From: Candidatus Methanomethylophilaceae archaeon
Lineage (GTDB): Archaea > Thermoplasmatota > Thermoplasmata > Methanomassiliicoccales > Methanomethylophilaceae
Direction: 5' to 3'
DNA length: 34,846 bases
Assembly (NCBI GenBank): GCA_017935945.1
Contig: JAGBGN010000118.1
Location: 1-34,846, forward strand
Both the position numbers and the translations under genes were made by a program. The notes beneath the pieces were generated by a model. That model searched no databases. It was not told where the DNA came from and worked only from the letters and a program-made list of their open reading frames with translations. The first letter of the stretch is position 1; each line of letters begins with the position of its first letter. Of this stretch, positions 15,039 to 23,068 are shown piece by piece.

Positions 15039-15352
15039 AGCCTCACCCCGATGCAGGAGGCACGACCCTCCACGGTCTTGACCTCCTCGAGATGGTACTC
15101 GGGCCCCGTGACCCCTCCGAGGCGGTCCCCCGCTTTCACGGTGTGACCGACCTTCAGAGGGAAGATGATACGATAGAGGTCCCGGCACACCTGCCCGTCC
15201 TCCGTCTGCGTCCTGGAAGCTCCCAGAGGGTAAACCGAGGCGAACACGGTCCTGCGTGTCTGCCTCCACTCCTGGGTGACGTCCCCGTGGTCGTCCACGG
15301 GCACACACTCCCAGATCCTGAACTGGCGACCTGCCAGGGCCATCGGGATCAT
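15035..15352 (-). CDS. Head closure/stopper protein
   Basis: The 105-aa beta-barrel-type protein has the pattern of SPP1 gp16-like head closure proteins: FRIWECVPVDDHGDVTQEWR, TVFASVYPLGASR and GDRLGGVTGPEYHLEEVK. It closes the connector after DNA packaging. It is flanked on both sides by other connector genes with four-base overlaps. Confidence 0.72.
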   Translation of the reverse strand: MIPMALAGRQFRIWECVPVDDHGDVTQEWRQTRRTVFASVYPLGASRTQTEDGQVCRDLYRIIFPLKVGHTVKAGDRLGGVTGPEYHLEEVKTVEGRASCIGVRL

Positions 15353-15657
15353 CTACGGGACCTCTTGGCTACCATGGGCCTGCGCCACCTGTCCATGCGC
15401 ACGCGCAGGGACTCGGGGAGGGCATCCCATGAACGGGACACATCGCCCTCGGATGCCGAGGAGGAACCCTCGGCCCCCAGCATGTTCAGCTTGATGCATG
15501 CTATCTCGACGATGACCGAATCGGCCTGCTTGCCGGGGTCCGGGCGGTTGGTGTATGCCTCGAAGTCCAGCGAGGCCTCGTCCAGCATCGCCATGCAAAT
15601 AGTGTCATCCAGATGCTGATACTGGGGGCGTGCGCGTATGCTCGGAAGGCGCGACAT
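15349..15657 (-). CDS. Head-tail connector (gp6/gp15-like adaptor)
   Basis: The 102-aa mostly helical protein has the typical adaptor pattern YTNRPDP...VIVEIACIKLNMLG followed by EGSSSASEGDVSRSWDALPE. It forms the first ring under the portal. It lies directly after the capsid gene, as in HK97 and SPP1-like phages. Confidence 0.75.
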   Translation of the reverse strand: MSRLPSIRARPQYQHLDDTICMAMLDEASLDFEAYTNRPDPGKQADSVIVEIACIKLNMLGAEGSSSASEGDVSRSWDALPESLRVRMDRWRRPMVAKRSRR

Positions 15658-15666
15658 GGTTCAACC

Positions 15667-16662
15667 TCAGGCAGAGGGTGCAGTGAGTGCGTAGAGTCCT
15701 CCGACCTTGTTCTTCATGATGAGACAGTCATGGTAGATCCTGTAGTCCAGCCATGTGGAGTTGATGATACCGGGAACGGTTCCGGGCGCGAAGATCTGGC
15801 TTGCCTCGGAGGCGACGAGTCCGTTTGCGACGCCCTGTGCGACGATGAGAACTGCGACCTCGGATGCATCGTCTTTAGGGGAGAATCCTCCGGTGGGGAC
15901 GTCTGCGGCGGTTGCGGGCTCCTGGTCGGAGATACCGCTCGCATAGTCGTATGCGGAGTACATGTAGTCCGAAGGGGTCCAGATGATCTCTGCATCGTTG
16001 ATCATGTCCACGCCGGTGTCGAGCTTCCTGTATCCTGTGTCGATGCCCTTTGTACGGGTGTACTCTGAGGAGTTCTCGAGTACGCTCATGTACTTGTCGT
16101 TGATGTGGATCTTCATCCCTGTGGCACCCTTGTGCTTGAGGTTGATCTTGACCTTGGTAATGGCCTCGGTGATATCGGAGAGGAACGATGCTTTGGAGGG
16201 AGTGATCTCCTTGGTGTTCTGAGCCTCGATAGCCGTGTCCGCACAGGTGGAGAGCCTTGTGACATCGATCTCGGGAACGACAGAGAGTCTCATGAACTCC
16301 GAGAGGACGGCGGTCCCCCTGATGAGTCCGTTCTGCTGCATCATGTCCACACCATCGAGGACGAAGGACCTAGCACGGTCGAATCTCAGCCTGTAGTCGG
16401 TGAACTCGGAGCTCACTGCACCAAGGGGGCTTCCCTTGAACTTGCTGTAGTTTCCGAGTCCGGAAAGGGAAAGAGTGGGAACACTGAACACTCCAGCCTC
16501 CTTGGATGCCTGGAAGAGTGCAGGGTTCGGGGTCATGTAGCTTGTAAGCACGTCAGCCGTGGCGATCTCGTCGGTGATCTGAGTGAGGTACTTCTTGATC
16601 TCCTCGAAGCCGTTGGGCTGGCCCTGGGGCAGGGTCTGATTGGTCAATGTCATTGCAGCCAT
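15667..16662 (-). CDS. Major capsid protein (HK97 fold)
   Basis: The product has 331 aa. It begins with a short N-arm and helix (NGFEEIKKYLTQITDEIATA), followed by an E-loop/P-domain-like region (YRLRFDRARSFVLDGVDMMQ). It ends with A-domain-like strands (GIINSTWLDYRIYHDCLIMK then KVGGLYAL). The ATG at 16662 has GGAGG seven bases upstream. The gene follows a scaffold gene and precedes connectors, the canonical order. No separate protease is visible, so maturation probably uses the scaffold without cleavage or a divergent protease. Confidence 0.85.
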   Translation of the reverse strand: MAAMTLTNQTLPQGQPNGFEEIKKYLTQITDEIATADVLTSYMTPNPALFQASKEAGVFSVPTLSLSGLGNYSKFKGSPLGAVSSEFTDYRLRFDRARSFVLDGVDMMQQNGLIRGTAVLSEFMRLSVVPEIDVTRLSTCADTAIEAQNTKEITPSKASFLSDITEAITKVKINLKHKGATGMKIHINDKYMSVLENSSEYTRTKGIDTGYRKLDTGVDMINDAEIIWTPSDYMYSAYDYASGISDQEPATAADVPTGGFSPKDDASEVAVLIVAQGVANGLVASEASQIFAPGTVPGIINSTWLDYRIYHDCLIMKNKVGGLYALTAPSA

Positions 16663-16675
16663 GTTTTAGCCTCCA

Positions 16676-17179
16676 TCAGAGGCCCGCGGCCTTGCGCATG
16701 ATCGACAGCATCTCGGAGCCTCCGTCGGTTCCCGTCGGTGCAGGGGGTGCCCCCTTACCGACCATATCCGCGTACATCTTGTTGGCCCACTCGCGTGCGA
16801 CCTTCTCGATGCTCTTGATGTTGGACATGGTCTCCTCGTCCGTCTCTCCCATAAGGGTGCGTGCCAGCGATGTGTCGAGACCGACCTTAGCCAGCTCCCT
16901 CTCCGTGGTTCCGATGCGGACCTTCAGCTCAGCATCCTCAGCGCGTTTCTTGTATGATGCCATCTGCTCGTCGGCTTCCGCCTTGAGCCTGTCGGCCTCG
17001 TCCATCTTACTGCGCTCGATCTCCTTCTGGTGCTTCTTCTCCAGGTCCTTCAAGGCGTTCTCGTGCTTCGCGTTTATCGCATTGATGCGCGAGGACACGA
17101 TCTCGTCGATCTTGGCCTGCTGTTCGGCTGTGAAGGTGACCTCTTTGGATTCCGATATGTCGATATTGTCTTCAGCCAC
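16676..17179 (-). CDS. Capsid scaffolding protein
   Basis: The product has 167 aa with a long charged coiled coil (residues 12-75, including KIDEIVSSRINAINAKHENA and KKHQKEIERSKMDEADRLKA) and a Gly/Pro-rich tail (GKGAPPAPTGTDGG). That is the layout of phage scaffold (DUF4355-like) proteins immediately upstream of the capsid gene. The start is GTG 17179 with GGAGGG seven bases upstream. Its promoter includes a 40-bp element shared with the terminase operon. Confidence 0.8.
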   Translation of the reverse strand: MAEDNIDISESKEVTFTAEQQAKIDEIVSSRINAINAKHENALKDLEKKHQKEIERSKMDEADRLKAEADEQMASYKKRAEDAELKVRIGTTERELAKVGLDTSLARTLMGETDEETMSNIKSIEKVAREWANKMYADMVGKGAPPAPTGTDGGSEMLSIMRKAAGL

Positions 17180-17246
17180 GGTTTACCCTCCGTTATGGTA
17201 CGGTAAACACCGTTAATCTGGTATATAAGCATTTTAACAGTGTTTA
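17177..17246 (-). promoter_or_regulatory. Capsid-operon promoter with paired operators
   Basis: A TATA box, CTTATATACC on the minus strand (17220-17229), is flanked by two inverted copies of the 13-bp element: TAAACACCGTTAA at 17204-17216 and TTAACAGTGTTTA at 17234-17246. Bases 17177-17216 are identical to 21544-21583. The segment includes the Shine-Dalgarno GGAGGG and the GTG start of the scaffold gene, plus a dyad of GTTTA/TAAAC and CCGT/ACGG around it. Expected start near 17197. Confidence 0.7.
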
Positions 17247-17289
17247 CGAGGCATCCGACTGTGATTACACATCTTCCGAGAAAATACAC

Positions 17290-18360
17290 TCATCTGGATT
17301 CTGAATCCGACACGAGTTTCGGCAACCTCTTCAACTGCAGCGTTCCCGCCTTGGTTCCGAATCTCCTTTCCCACTCATCGTAGCTCATGTCCTGCGGAAT
17401 GGTGATGTGCTTACCCTCTGCGTTCCTTGCAGCCTTCCTGGCGGTCGCTTGGATCTCCGGAGGGAGCACCTGACGGATCCTGCATCTGCAGTTGGGGTGG
17501 AAGGTCGGTTTCACTGCCTTCGGGTCGTCGAGTCTGTACCTCTTCTTGTCGTACTTCCTGCAGATCGGGCAGGTGCGCTCGTCATAGGTGCATTGGATCT
17601 CGTACTCCTCTATGCCGAGCTTCCTCAGCTCCTCCTCCTCGGCATCGACCGCCGCCTGTGCTATGGTGGTCCTAACCAGCCTGCGGGCCTTGTACGCCTC
17701 CTTCCCGGTGTAGAGCTCCACCTCCCTCGTCATGGTCTTCAGGTCACGCCCTGAAAGCATGCCCTTGGTGACGATCTCCTTGACGCCCTCCATCTCCTGC
17801 TTGGAGAACAGCTTGACCAGGTCGTACACCCCGGTCCCCGTGACCACCTGATCGATGTTCCTGGTGGAAGGGAGGTCGAAGCGGAACCCCATACCCAACT
17901 GCTTCTGAGTGGAGAACACGGTGCGCTTGGCCCCCTTCTCGGCGGTGTCCTCCAGTGCCGGGATCAGGCGCCCCTCTATGTCGGACCTCAACCTCTTGGA
18001 TGCGAGCTTCTGGGCCTTGTCGATGGCCTGTGCGCGTGTGATGCGCCAGTTGTATGCCGAGGAGGAGAGGCGGGTCAGCTCCCTGGTCCTCTCGGGCTCA
18101 GGGAGCCTGCGTGCGGCCTCGATCAGCACGGCACGGTCCTTGGGCTCTATGAAGCCCTGCAGGTACGCCCTCGCCTCCTCTGTGGACTCGAACCCGCCTT
18201 TGGCGGCGTAGGTGGAGAGGATGGACCCCATATCGTCCACGAGGTCCCTGGAGGCACGCCGTGATGCCCTTGCTATCTGCACTGACACCACGGCCACCAA
18301 TGCCTGGTAGTCCAAGACTGCATCGGTGTTCTCCTGCTCCTTGTCCTCCTCAGATGTCAT
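17290..18360 (-). CDS. Minor head protein, MuF / SPP1 gp7 type
   Basis: The product has 356 aa. The N-terminal 200 residues are helical. The C-terminal MuF domain shows RRLVRTTIAQAAVDAEEEEL, then CTYDERTCPICRKYDKKRY and HPNCRCRIRQVLPPE. The CxxC and HPxCRC cysteines and histidine are the conserved metal-like cluster of the family. It is packaged with the head near the portal and may accompany DNA. The ATG at 18360 overlaps the portal stop by 11 bases. Confidence 0.88.
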   Translation of the reverse strand: MTSEEDKEQENTDAVLDYQALVAVVSVQIARASRRASRDLVDDMGSILSTYAAKGGFESTEEARAYLQGFIEPKDRAVLIEAARRLPEPERTRELTRLSSSAYNWRITRAQAIDKAQKLASKRLRSDIEGRLIPALEDTAEKGAKRTVFSTQKQLGMGFRFDLPSTRNIDQVVTGTGVYDLVKLFSKQEMEGVKEIVTKGMLSGRDLKTMTREVELYTGKEAYKARRLVRTTIAQAAVDAEEEELRKLGIEEYEIQCTYDERTCPICRKYDKKRYRLDDPKAVKPTFHPNCRCRIRQVLPPEIQATARKAARNAEGKHITIPQDMSYDEWERRFGTKAGTLQLKRLPKLVSDSESR

Positions 18361-19732
18361 CCTCGTCCTCCGGGATCATGTCCTGACCGAGGTTGCCGTT
18401 GAGGAAGTCCACCTCCTGCCTGCGCTGACGTGCGTCCTGCTCCTCCTCCTCACCCCTGATGCGCTCGAGCTCCTCCTGCACATCGTCCACATAGGGCACG
18501 AAGCCGAGTGCGGTCTCACGGGAGAGGAGGCCGTTCTGGATGAAGATCTGGAGACTCTGGGCCTCGAAACTGGGGTCTGTGGGGAGGTTGAAACGGAACT
18601 TAACATCCATCGACCTGACATCTGCACCTGCATCACCGAACATGGCGCTGGAATACAGCCTGCACCTCCTGCGGAAACCCTTGCGGAACTCGGCCTCCAG
18701 GGCCTGCGACACGTTGAGCAGTCCGAGCAGCTTGTATTTCATGGCCACGCCTGAGGTGTTGGATGCGAACTGCTCATCCGACAGGTCGGGGATTCCGGTG
18801 ATCTTGTGGATGTTGGTGGTGACGTCGTCCACGAGGATCTGCACGGAGGCCTCGTCGAAAACCTTGGTCAGGTATGTAAGATCGGAGTCACGGGGGATGG
18901 AGATGTACTCGTCCTCCTTGACGGTACCCATGACCTCGTCTACCTCCTCGTCCGAATCACCGAAACTCATTCCCTTGGCGACCATGATGGCGGAGGCGAA
19001 ACGGTTCTTGTCGCGGATCCTATCGGACAGCATCTCGTTGAGGGAGGTCTGCAGGTCGAGGATAGGCTCGAAATCACCGATGCAGTCAGGGTTGTTCAGA
19101 TACTCGACCATGGGCACGGATGAAAATCCATGGAGCCTGCGTGTGCCGGGAACCTCCACCCATGCGGAGGATTCCGCCGCCCCTGTCATCTGGTACCTCA
19201 CGACCTCCTTGTCATCGTAGACGTCCAGGAAGTCGTCGACGGTCCCGTCATCGCGCTCCACGGCGTAGTGGATGGCACCGAACACGGGTTTGGGGTTGAG
19301 TGTCTGGTCGTATGCGATGAAGCCGTCCAGGGGACTGACCTGCACGGATTGGGGCGTCAGGGCGCCGTCGACCATGTCCATGTACTCCAGCTCGATGCCC
19401 CTGCCGTAGCGGGATGCATCCTTGACCAGTTGCTGGTCGAGTGTGGCCAGCGTCTGCTCGTTGTAGAGGTCCACGATCTCCTGCCCCTTCACGTCCCCTG
19501 CATCTGCCTCGTACACGGGCGGGATGCCCGCCACAAAGGATGCTTTGGTATCGCTGATGTACTTGCAGTAGTTGACGGAGAGCTTGGCGAGCTTGGCCTC
19601 CGTCCCGGTCCTCCCTGTGAAATACGCGTTGTCCAGGATCCTGAGGTGTTCGGCCCTCCTTCTGAAATGGTCGTATGCGTTCTTGATGCTGGTCTCCGTG
19701 TACGGAGTAGGTGTCCTGATGATGTCTTTCAT
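18350..19732 (-). CDS. Portal protein (SPP1 gp6 family)
   Basis: The product has 460 aa. Family features include the opening helix with FRRRAEHLRILDNAYF, KLSVNYCKYISDTKASFVAG, the central FSSVPMVEYLNNPDCIGDFE and LQTSLNEMLSDRIRDKNRFA, and a C-terminal acidic tail (IRGEEEEQDARQRRQ, then PEDEDDI). It forms the dodecameric DNA gate at one capsid vertex and is the docking site for the terminase encoded just upstream. The ATG overlaps the terminase stop (ATGA). Confidence 0.9.
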   Translation of the reverse strand: MKDIIRTPTPYTETSIKNAYDHFRRRAEHLRILDNAYFTGRTGTEAKLAKLSVNYCKYISDTKASFVAGIPPVYEADAGDVKGQEIVDLYNEQTLATLDQQLVKDASRYGRGIELEYMDMVDGALTPQSVQVSPLDGFIAYDQTLNPKPVFGAIHYAVERDDGTVDDFLDVYDDKEVVRYQMTGAAESSAWVEVPGTRRLHGFSSVPMVEYLNNPDCIGDFEPILDLQTSLNEMLSDRIRDKNRFASAIMVAKGMSFGDSDEEVDEVMGTVKEDEYISIPRDSDLTYLTKVFDEASVQILVDDVTTNIHKITGIPDLSDEQFASNTSGVAMKYKLLGLLNVSQALEAEFRKGFRRRCRLYSSAMFGDAGADVRSMDVKFRFNLPTDPSFEAQSLQIFIQNGLLSRETALGFVPYVDDVQEELERIRGEEEEQDARQRRQEVDFLNGNLGQDMIPEDEDDI

Positions 19733-20985
19733 TTCCTCACCCTTGGCTCGATGAACGTGGCGACCATATACCTGGTCTCGTCCACGGTGTCATCGTATTG
19801 CTTAACCGGTTTCGTCTCACCCCTCTCGCTGGCCTTCTCGTCCCAGTGGTAGAGGTATATCCCGTCGATGGTCTGGGGGCAGTCCGGGGAAATGAAGAGC
19901 CTCCCCGTGTTCAGCATCCTGGCCATCTCGCTGATGCCGTCCAGAACCGATTTGTTAGGGTTCTGTGGCATCCAGCGGCGTTTCTCGAACTCGCGTGCGA
20001 GGGCTTCCCCTCCCCCTCCGTAGTCGATGGCTACATTCATGCGGTTGATACCGCCGAGCTTGTCGGTGATCTCCTCGAAAACGCGCAGATAGTCCGCCGT
20101 GGTCATGCTGGCGGACTGTTCAGGGGTCGCCACCCACTCCCGGACCTTGTACCACTCCTTGGTGGACGGTGAACGCCCATACCACCCCATCGCGGTAGGG
20201 TGGACCGCACCGTAGTCTATTGCAGCGTAGCCCACCTTGACATCGGAGGGAGGGGTCTTGATGCACTGCGGGCCGAAGAAGGGAAACACCAACCCCTCGG
20301 CTATGCACCTCTCCCCGAGGATCTTGCGCTTGTACTCCATACCCGTGTAGCGGAGCTTGAGCGCCGCGATCTTCTTCGGGGTCATGATGGGGTTGTCCTC
20401 GAGGACGAAGTGGAACTCGTGGTAGCCTCCGAATGCCTCTTTCTCCTCGGGTGACATGTGGAGGTACTTGTCGGTGTGCTCCACATACAGGGGATGCCTT
20501 GGATTGTCGGGATTGCTCGTCCAAACCATGTACGGATAGTCGGATGCTGCGAGACGCGCCATGGCCTCGTTGATGAAATTCTGGTGATGCTTCGTGATTT
20601 CGTCCGCATACCAAAATTCGGCGGTGACTCCCCTCAGCTGGTCATCACTGTTCGCCTTGCCTCCTCCGAAGAGGTAGATCGTCACGTCCCCGTGGTCGGT
20701 GGGCACGAGGATCTGGTTGACGTTGTCCCTCATCCCGTGCTTGGCCTTGGGACACAGGTCCAGGAAACCCATCTTCGACTTGATGCAGTTACGGATCAGA
20801 GACCCGATGGTGTTCCCGGACATGATCCCGACCTTGACGGGGTGGGTGGCGATGTAGTACAACAAAGACATGAGGCTGGCCTGCGTCTTCCCCGACCTGA
20901 CGGGACCCTCGTAGAACTGCAATGCATCACAGCACACGATACGGCGATTCACCTTGGCGGAGAACGGTCTGAGACCTTCGCTCAT
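19729..20985 (-). CDS. terL: Terminase large subunit
   Basis: The 418-aa packaging motor has an N-terminal ATPase with Walker A GPVRSGKT (27-34) and Walker B FWYADE (124-129). The C-terminal RNase H-like nuclease has Asp in AAIDYG (D257), AIDYGGGG (D321) and the YDDTVDE region (about 398-402). It cuts and pumps DNA through the portal. The length is normal for the PBSX-type family. The ATG overlaps the small subunit stop. Confidence 0.93.
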   Translation of the reverse strand: MSEGLRPFSAKVNRRIVCCDALQFYEGPVRSGKTQASLMSLLYYIATHPVKVGIMSGNTIGSLIRNCIKSKMGFLDLCPKAKHGMRDNVNQILVPTDHGDVTIYLFGGGKANSDDQLRGVTAEFWYADEITKHHQNFINEAMARLAASDYPYMVWTSNPDNPRHPLYVEHTDKYLHMSPEEKEAFGGYHEFHFVLEDNPIMTPKKIAALKLRYTGMEYKRKILGERCIAEGLVFPFFGPQCIKTPPSDVKVGYAAIDYGAVHPTAMGWYGRSPSTKEWYKVREWVATPEQSASMTTADYLRVFEEITDKLGGINRMNVAIDYGGGGEALAREFEKRRWMPQNPNKSVLDGISEMARMLNTGRLFISPDCPQTIDGIYLYHWDEKASERGETKPVKQYDDTVDETRYMVATFIEPRVRK

Positions 20986-21533
20986 GGCTTGGCCTCCCAG
21001 TCCTCGACCTCCACATCCTTGAGAGAGGCCTGCATGACCTTGGCGTACTCGGACAGGATCGCATTGTCCTTATCCACTGTACTGTCCAGTCCACCCCACT
21101 TGCCTAGCTGTACTGCGGACTGATGCAGGACCTTGAGGAACTGCGTTTCCATCCACGCCCTGTCGCGGGCATCCTCGCAGAGGACGGCACGGGAGTATCC
21201 CTCCTTGGCACGGTCTGCGATGAAAGTCAGGTACTTCTTGGCCTCCTCGGCCATCTGCGACCTGGTCACCTCCAAGGCCGTGGTCGGTTCGGTCGGTTCG
21301 GTCGTTTGGTCGGTCGGTTCGGTCGACCGAACGCCTTCGGTCGGTTTCCCCTCTATACGCGCGTGCGCGCCTGCGTGCGCGCCTGACTCTTTCCAAGCCT
21401 TGCGCATGGCGTTGACGGTGGACTTGCTGGCGCCCGTCTCCTCGACTATGACCCTCGTTGGAGCACCCTTCTTGAACATCGCATAGATGCGACCCTTGGT
21501 CTTCTCATCCAAGGCCGTTGCCAAAATATCCAC
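20982..21533 (-). CDS. terS: Terminase small subunit
   Basis: The product has 183 aa. An N-terminal helix-turn-helix (GAPTRVIVEETGASKSTVNA, about residues 25-44) binds the packaging site. A Thr/Pro/Glu linker follows, including TEPTDQTTEPTEPTT and encoded by short tandem repeats, and then a helical oligomerisation region. The start is uncertain: GTG 21533 has AGAGG almost touching it, and TTG 21524 is better spaced. A GTG at 21546 with the shared ideal Shine-Dalgarno instead opens a 13-codon out-of-frame ORF that overlaps the start. Confidence 0.82.
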   Translation of the reverse strand: MDILATALDEKTKGRIYAMFKKGAPTRVIVEETGASKSTVNAMRKAWKESGAHAGAHARIEGKPTEGVRSTEPTDQTTEPTEPTTALEVTRSQMAEEAKKYLTFIADRAKEGYSRAVLCEDARDRAWMETQFLKVLHQSAVQLGKWGGLDSTVDKDNAILSEYAKVMQASLKDVEVEDWEAKP

Positions 21534-21543
21534 CCTCTGTTTT

Positions 21544-21611
21544 CACGGTTTACCCTCCGTTATGGTACGGTAAACACCGTTAACCGAGTATAAAACCATT
21601 AACGGGGTTTA
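21544..21611 (-). promoter_or_regulatory. Terminase-operon promoter with paired operators
   Basis: On the minus strand the TATA box GGTTTTATACTC (about 21587-21598) is flanked by inverted element copies, TAAACACCGTTAA (21571-21583) and TTAACGGGGTTTA (21599-21611). Bases 21544-21583 are a perfect copy of 17177-17216. This is probably the main late promoter and is likely switched by the same regulator. Confidence 0.7.
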
Positions 21612-21708
21612 CTTCGCTTTTGAGTAAACGTTTTGAGAAAAATCGAGGAAGTGCGGTGCAGAGTTCACAGAGCCACCACACTTCAAAAGGATTAGTCTAT
21701 GGAGTTAC
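21612..21708. other. Intergenic region between accessory and late operons
   Basis: No gene is seen. On the minus strand it holds T-rich stretches (GATTTTTCTC near 21631-21640), which in archaea can end transcripts, so the long accessory operon may stop here. A partial element, GAGTAAACG, lies at 21622-21630. Together with the possible extension of the 21829 gene and the promoter, this fills the 295-base gap. Confidence 0.35.
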
Positions 21709-21828
21709 TTAGTGGTAAGGGGTGTTTTGTCGAGAGGACCGCCAGGGCTTACAATCATCCCGTCTAAACGGTGATTCATTAGGATTGTAGGGTGCCAGTT
21801 CAGCCGCCTCCAAACGCTTCAGGATTTC

Positions 21829-22146
21829 CTATATACGGAACCTATAGTGTCTCCTTGCCAATGGAGTCAGAATATCAGGGAGATTAGGGACAATCTCATG
21901 CAGTTTTGTGTTTGTGATGCAGATTTGTTCCCTGCATATCGGGCAGAACCAACCTTTGACTCCCCATATAGACAGGTCTTCCCACCCTCCCATCTCTGCA
22001 TCCCTTCTCATGATCTCCATACTTGTTTTTCCACATTTCATACAGGTTAGATCACATTCGTCATACACCTCTCTGCAACGCTCGACTCCATCCTTGTAGT
22101 AGGTCGGGGCTCTGCATTTAGGGCGGGTTATTTGACTCTCGTCCAT
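21829..22146 (-). CDS. Zinc-ribbon protein ending in TAG, possible readthrough
   Basis: The product has 105 aa from ATG 22146, which overlaps the upstream stop (TGATG). It has cysteine pairs DLTCMKCGK and FCPICREQICI, with another cysteine in PKCRAP and one in ERCREVYDEC, so it may bind two zinc ions. It is the only gene seen here that ends in TAG (21831-21829). The frame continues for 39 codons (EILKRLEAAELAPYNPNESP and more) to TAA at 21711-21709. If the host decodes TAG as pyrrolysine, the full product would be 145 aa spanning 21709-22146. Confidence 0.7.
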   Translation of the reverse strand: MDESQITRPKCRAPTYYKDGVERCREVYDECDLTCMKCGKTSMEIMRRDAEMGGWEDLSIWGVKGWFCPICREQICITNTKLHEIVPNLPDILTPLARRHYRFRI

Positions 22147-22472
22147 CACGCCACCTCCCAGGGCAGGGGGCCGTACAGGGTACGGTATGTCTCACACAGC
22201 ATCTCGTACTCCCCGACGTCGACCTGGACGAGCAGGGCAGAGAGCACGAGGATCACGGCGAGGGTCACGGACAGCACACGGGCAAGGGTCAGCTTCTCTG
22301 TGTCATACCAGTGTTCGCGCCTGTACCAGACCCACACCAGCAGGTGTATCAGCACTGCCAGCACCACGGAGATCACCACTGCAGTGGAGAGGTCGAGCCA
22401 ACCGACATCCACCACCGTCTCCCTCAGCTCCATGATCTCATGGAACATGAGGAACTGTTCGGGGTCACTCAT
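22146..22472 (-). CDS. Small two-TM membrane protein
   Basis: The product has 108 aa from ATG 22472, inside the upstream stop (ATGAGTGA). It has two hydrophobic helices, VVISVVLAVLIHLLVWVW and VLSVTLAVILVLSALLVQV, separated by a basic/acidic loop (YRREHWYDTEKLTLAR). Two-TM proteins of this size include holins, but nothing else in the window marks a lysis cassette. Function unknown. Confidence 0.65.
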   Translation of the reverse strand: MSDPEQFLMFHEIMELRETVVDVGWLDLSTAVVISVVLAVLIHLLVWVWYRREHWYDTEKLTLARVLSVTLAVILVLSALLVQVDVGEYEMLCETYRTLYGPLPWEVA

Positions 22473-22776
22473 CCCCGAATACCTCTTTCCTGATTCCCAA
22501 TGCCATGCAGACACGTGGGAGGAGACCGTTGACGAAATCCACCACGGATTCATCCTCTCCTTTGGATGTGAGATCTATATGGAAAGGCCTTGTGAAATCA
22601 GGACCTCTCATCACTCCGTCGAGATACACCTCTCCATCGTCATAGTACTCGAAAAGTCCGCTCCATTCCACTTTACCGATTTTGCCTGATGCACATACTT
22701 CGTCTTCCACTGCTTCATCTCCATAGCTTTGTGCCGGATGTTGATTACTTGCTGTGGTTGGAGTCCCATCCGGCAA
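22465..22776 (-). CDS. Unknown small acidic protein, TTG start
   Basis: The product has 103 aa. The only usable start in frame is TTG 22776, preceded by GGGGAG four bases away. It is Asp/Glu-rich with a beta-like core (KVEWSGLFEYYDDGEVYLDG) and a helix near the end (SVVDFVNGLLPRVCMALG). The region is richer in A/T than most of the operon. No family recognised. Confidence 0.55.
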   Translation of the reverse strand: MPDGTPTTASNQHPAQSYGDEAVEDEVCASGKIGKVEWSGLFEYYDDGEVYLDGVMRGPDFTRPFHIDLTSKGEDESVVDFVNGLLPRVCMALGIRKEVFGDE

Positions 22777-22813
22777 GGACTCCCCATACCTAATGTTGGA
22801 ATTACATCCGAGT

Positions 22814-23068
22814 TTATTTCTCTTGAACCTTGCGTTTCTTCAGCAACCGCCTCTTCGGTGGTGCTGCAACCTCCGTTTCGGAACCGGTTGGATCCGCGAC
22901 ATCAACGACATCTTGTGCGACATGATCCGCGACATCCGCGACACTCCACTCCCTCTGGCATCTGGAGCATGTGCCCCTCAGCCCATCGAGATTCATGTAT
23001 AGACCCTCTCCACATGAGGGGCAGACGTTTTCCTGCATGATATCACATTTTCTCCTAGCTTTAAGCAT
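22814..23068 (-). CDS. Zinc-ribbon protein with basic tail
   Basis: The product has 84 aa with a single four-Cys ribbon (CPSCGEGLYM, then CSRCQREW). A low-complexity VADVADHVAQDVVDVADPT segment follows, encoded by a repeated GACATC-like unit, and then a strongly basic tail (PPKRRLLKKRKVQEK) that could bind nucleic acid. The ATG overlaps the previous stop by eight bases. The stop is TAA, one of few in this operon. Confidence 0.6.
   Translation of the reverse strand: MLKARRKCDIMQENVCPSCGEGLYMNLDGLRGTCSRCQREWSVADVADHVAQDVVDVADPTGSETEVAAPPKRRLLKKRKVQEK

Noticed and set aside
14598-15308. Long 236-codon version of the gp10-like gene
   Set aside because: The first 90 codons overlap the head closure gene in another frame and read as a shadow; ATG 15038 with an ATGA overlap is the natural start.
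21260-21345. Tandem repeat TCGGTTCGGTCG as an origin iteron array
   Set aside because: It lies inside the small terminase gene and encodes the TEPT linker. A packaging-site role is possible, but an origin is not supported.
21748-21791. tRNA-like or riboswitch element
   Set aside because: A 9-bp stem with an inner 4-bp hairpin exists, but no tRNA arms or known riboswitch core are visible. It is noted only in relation to the TAG extension.
22840-22960. CRISPR-like short repeats (GACATC / GCGACA units)
   Set aside because: The units are 6-9 bases long, lie in frame inside the 22814-23068 gene and encode a VAD/DV low-complexity segment; there are no spacers.
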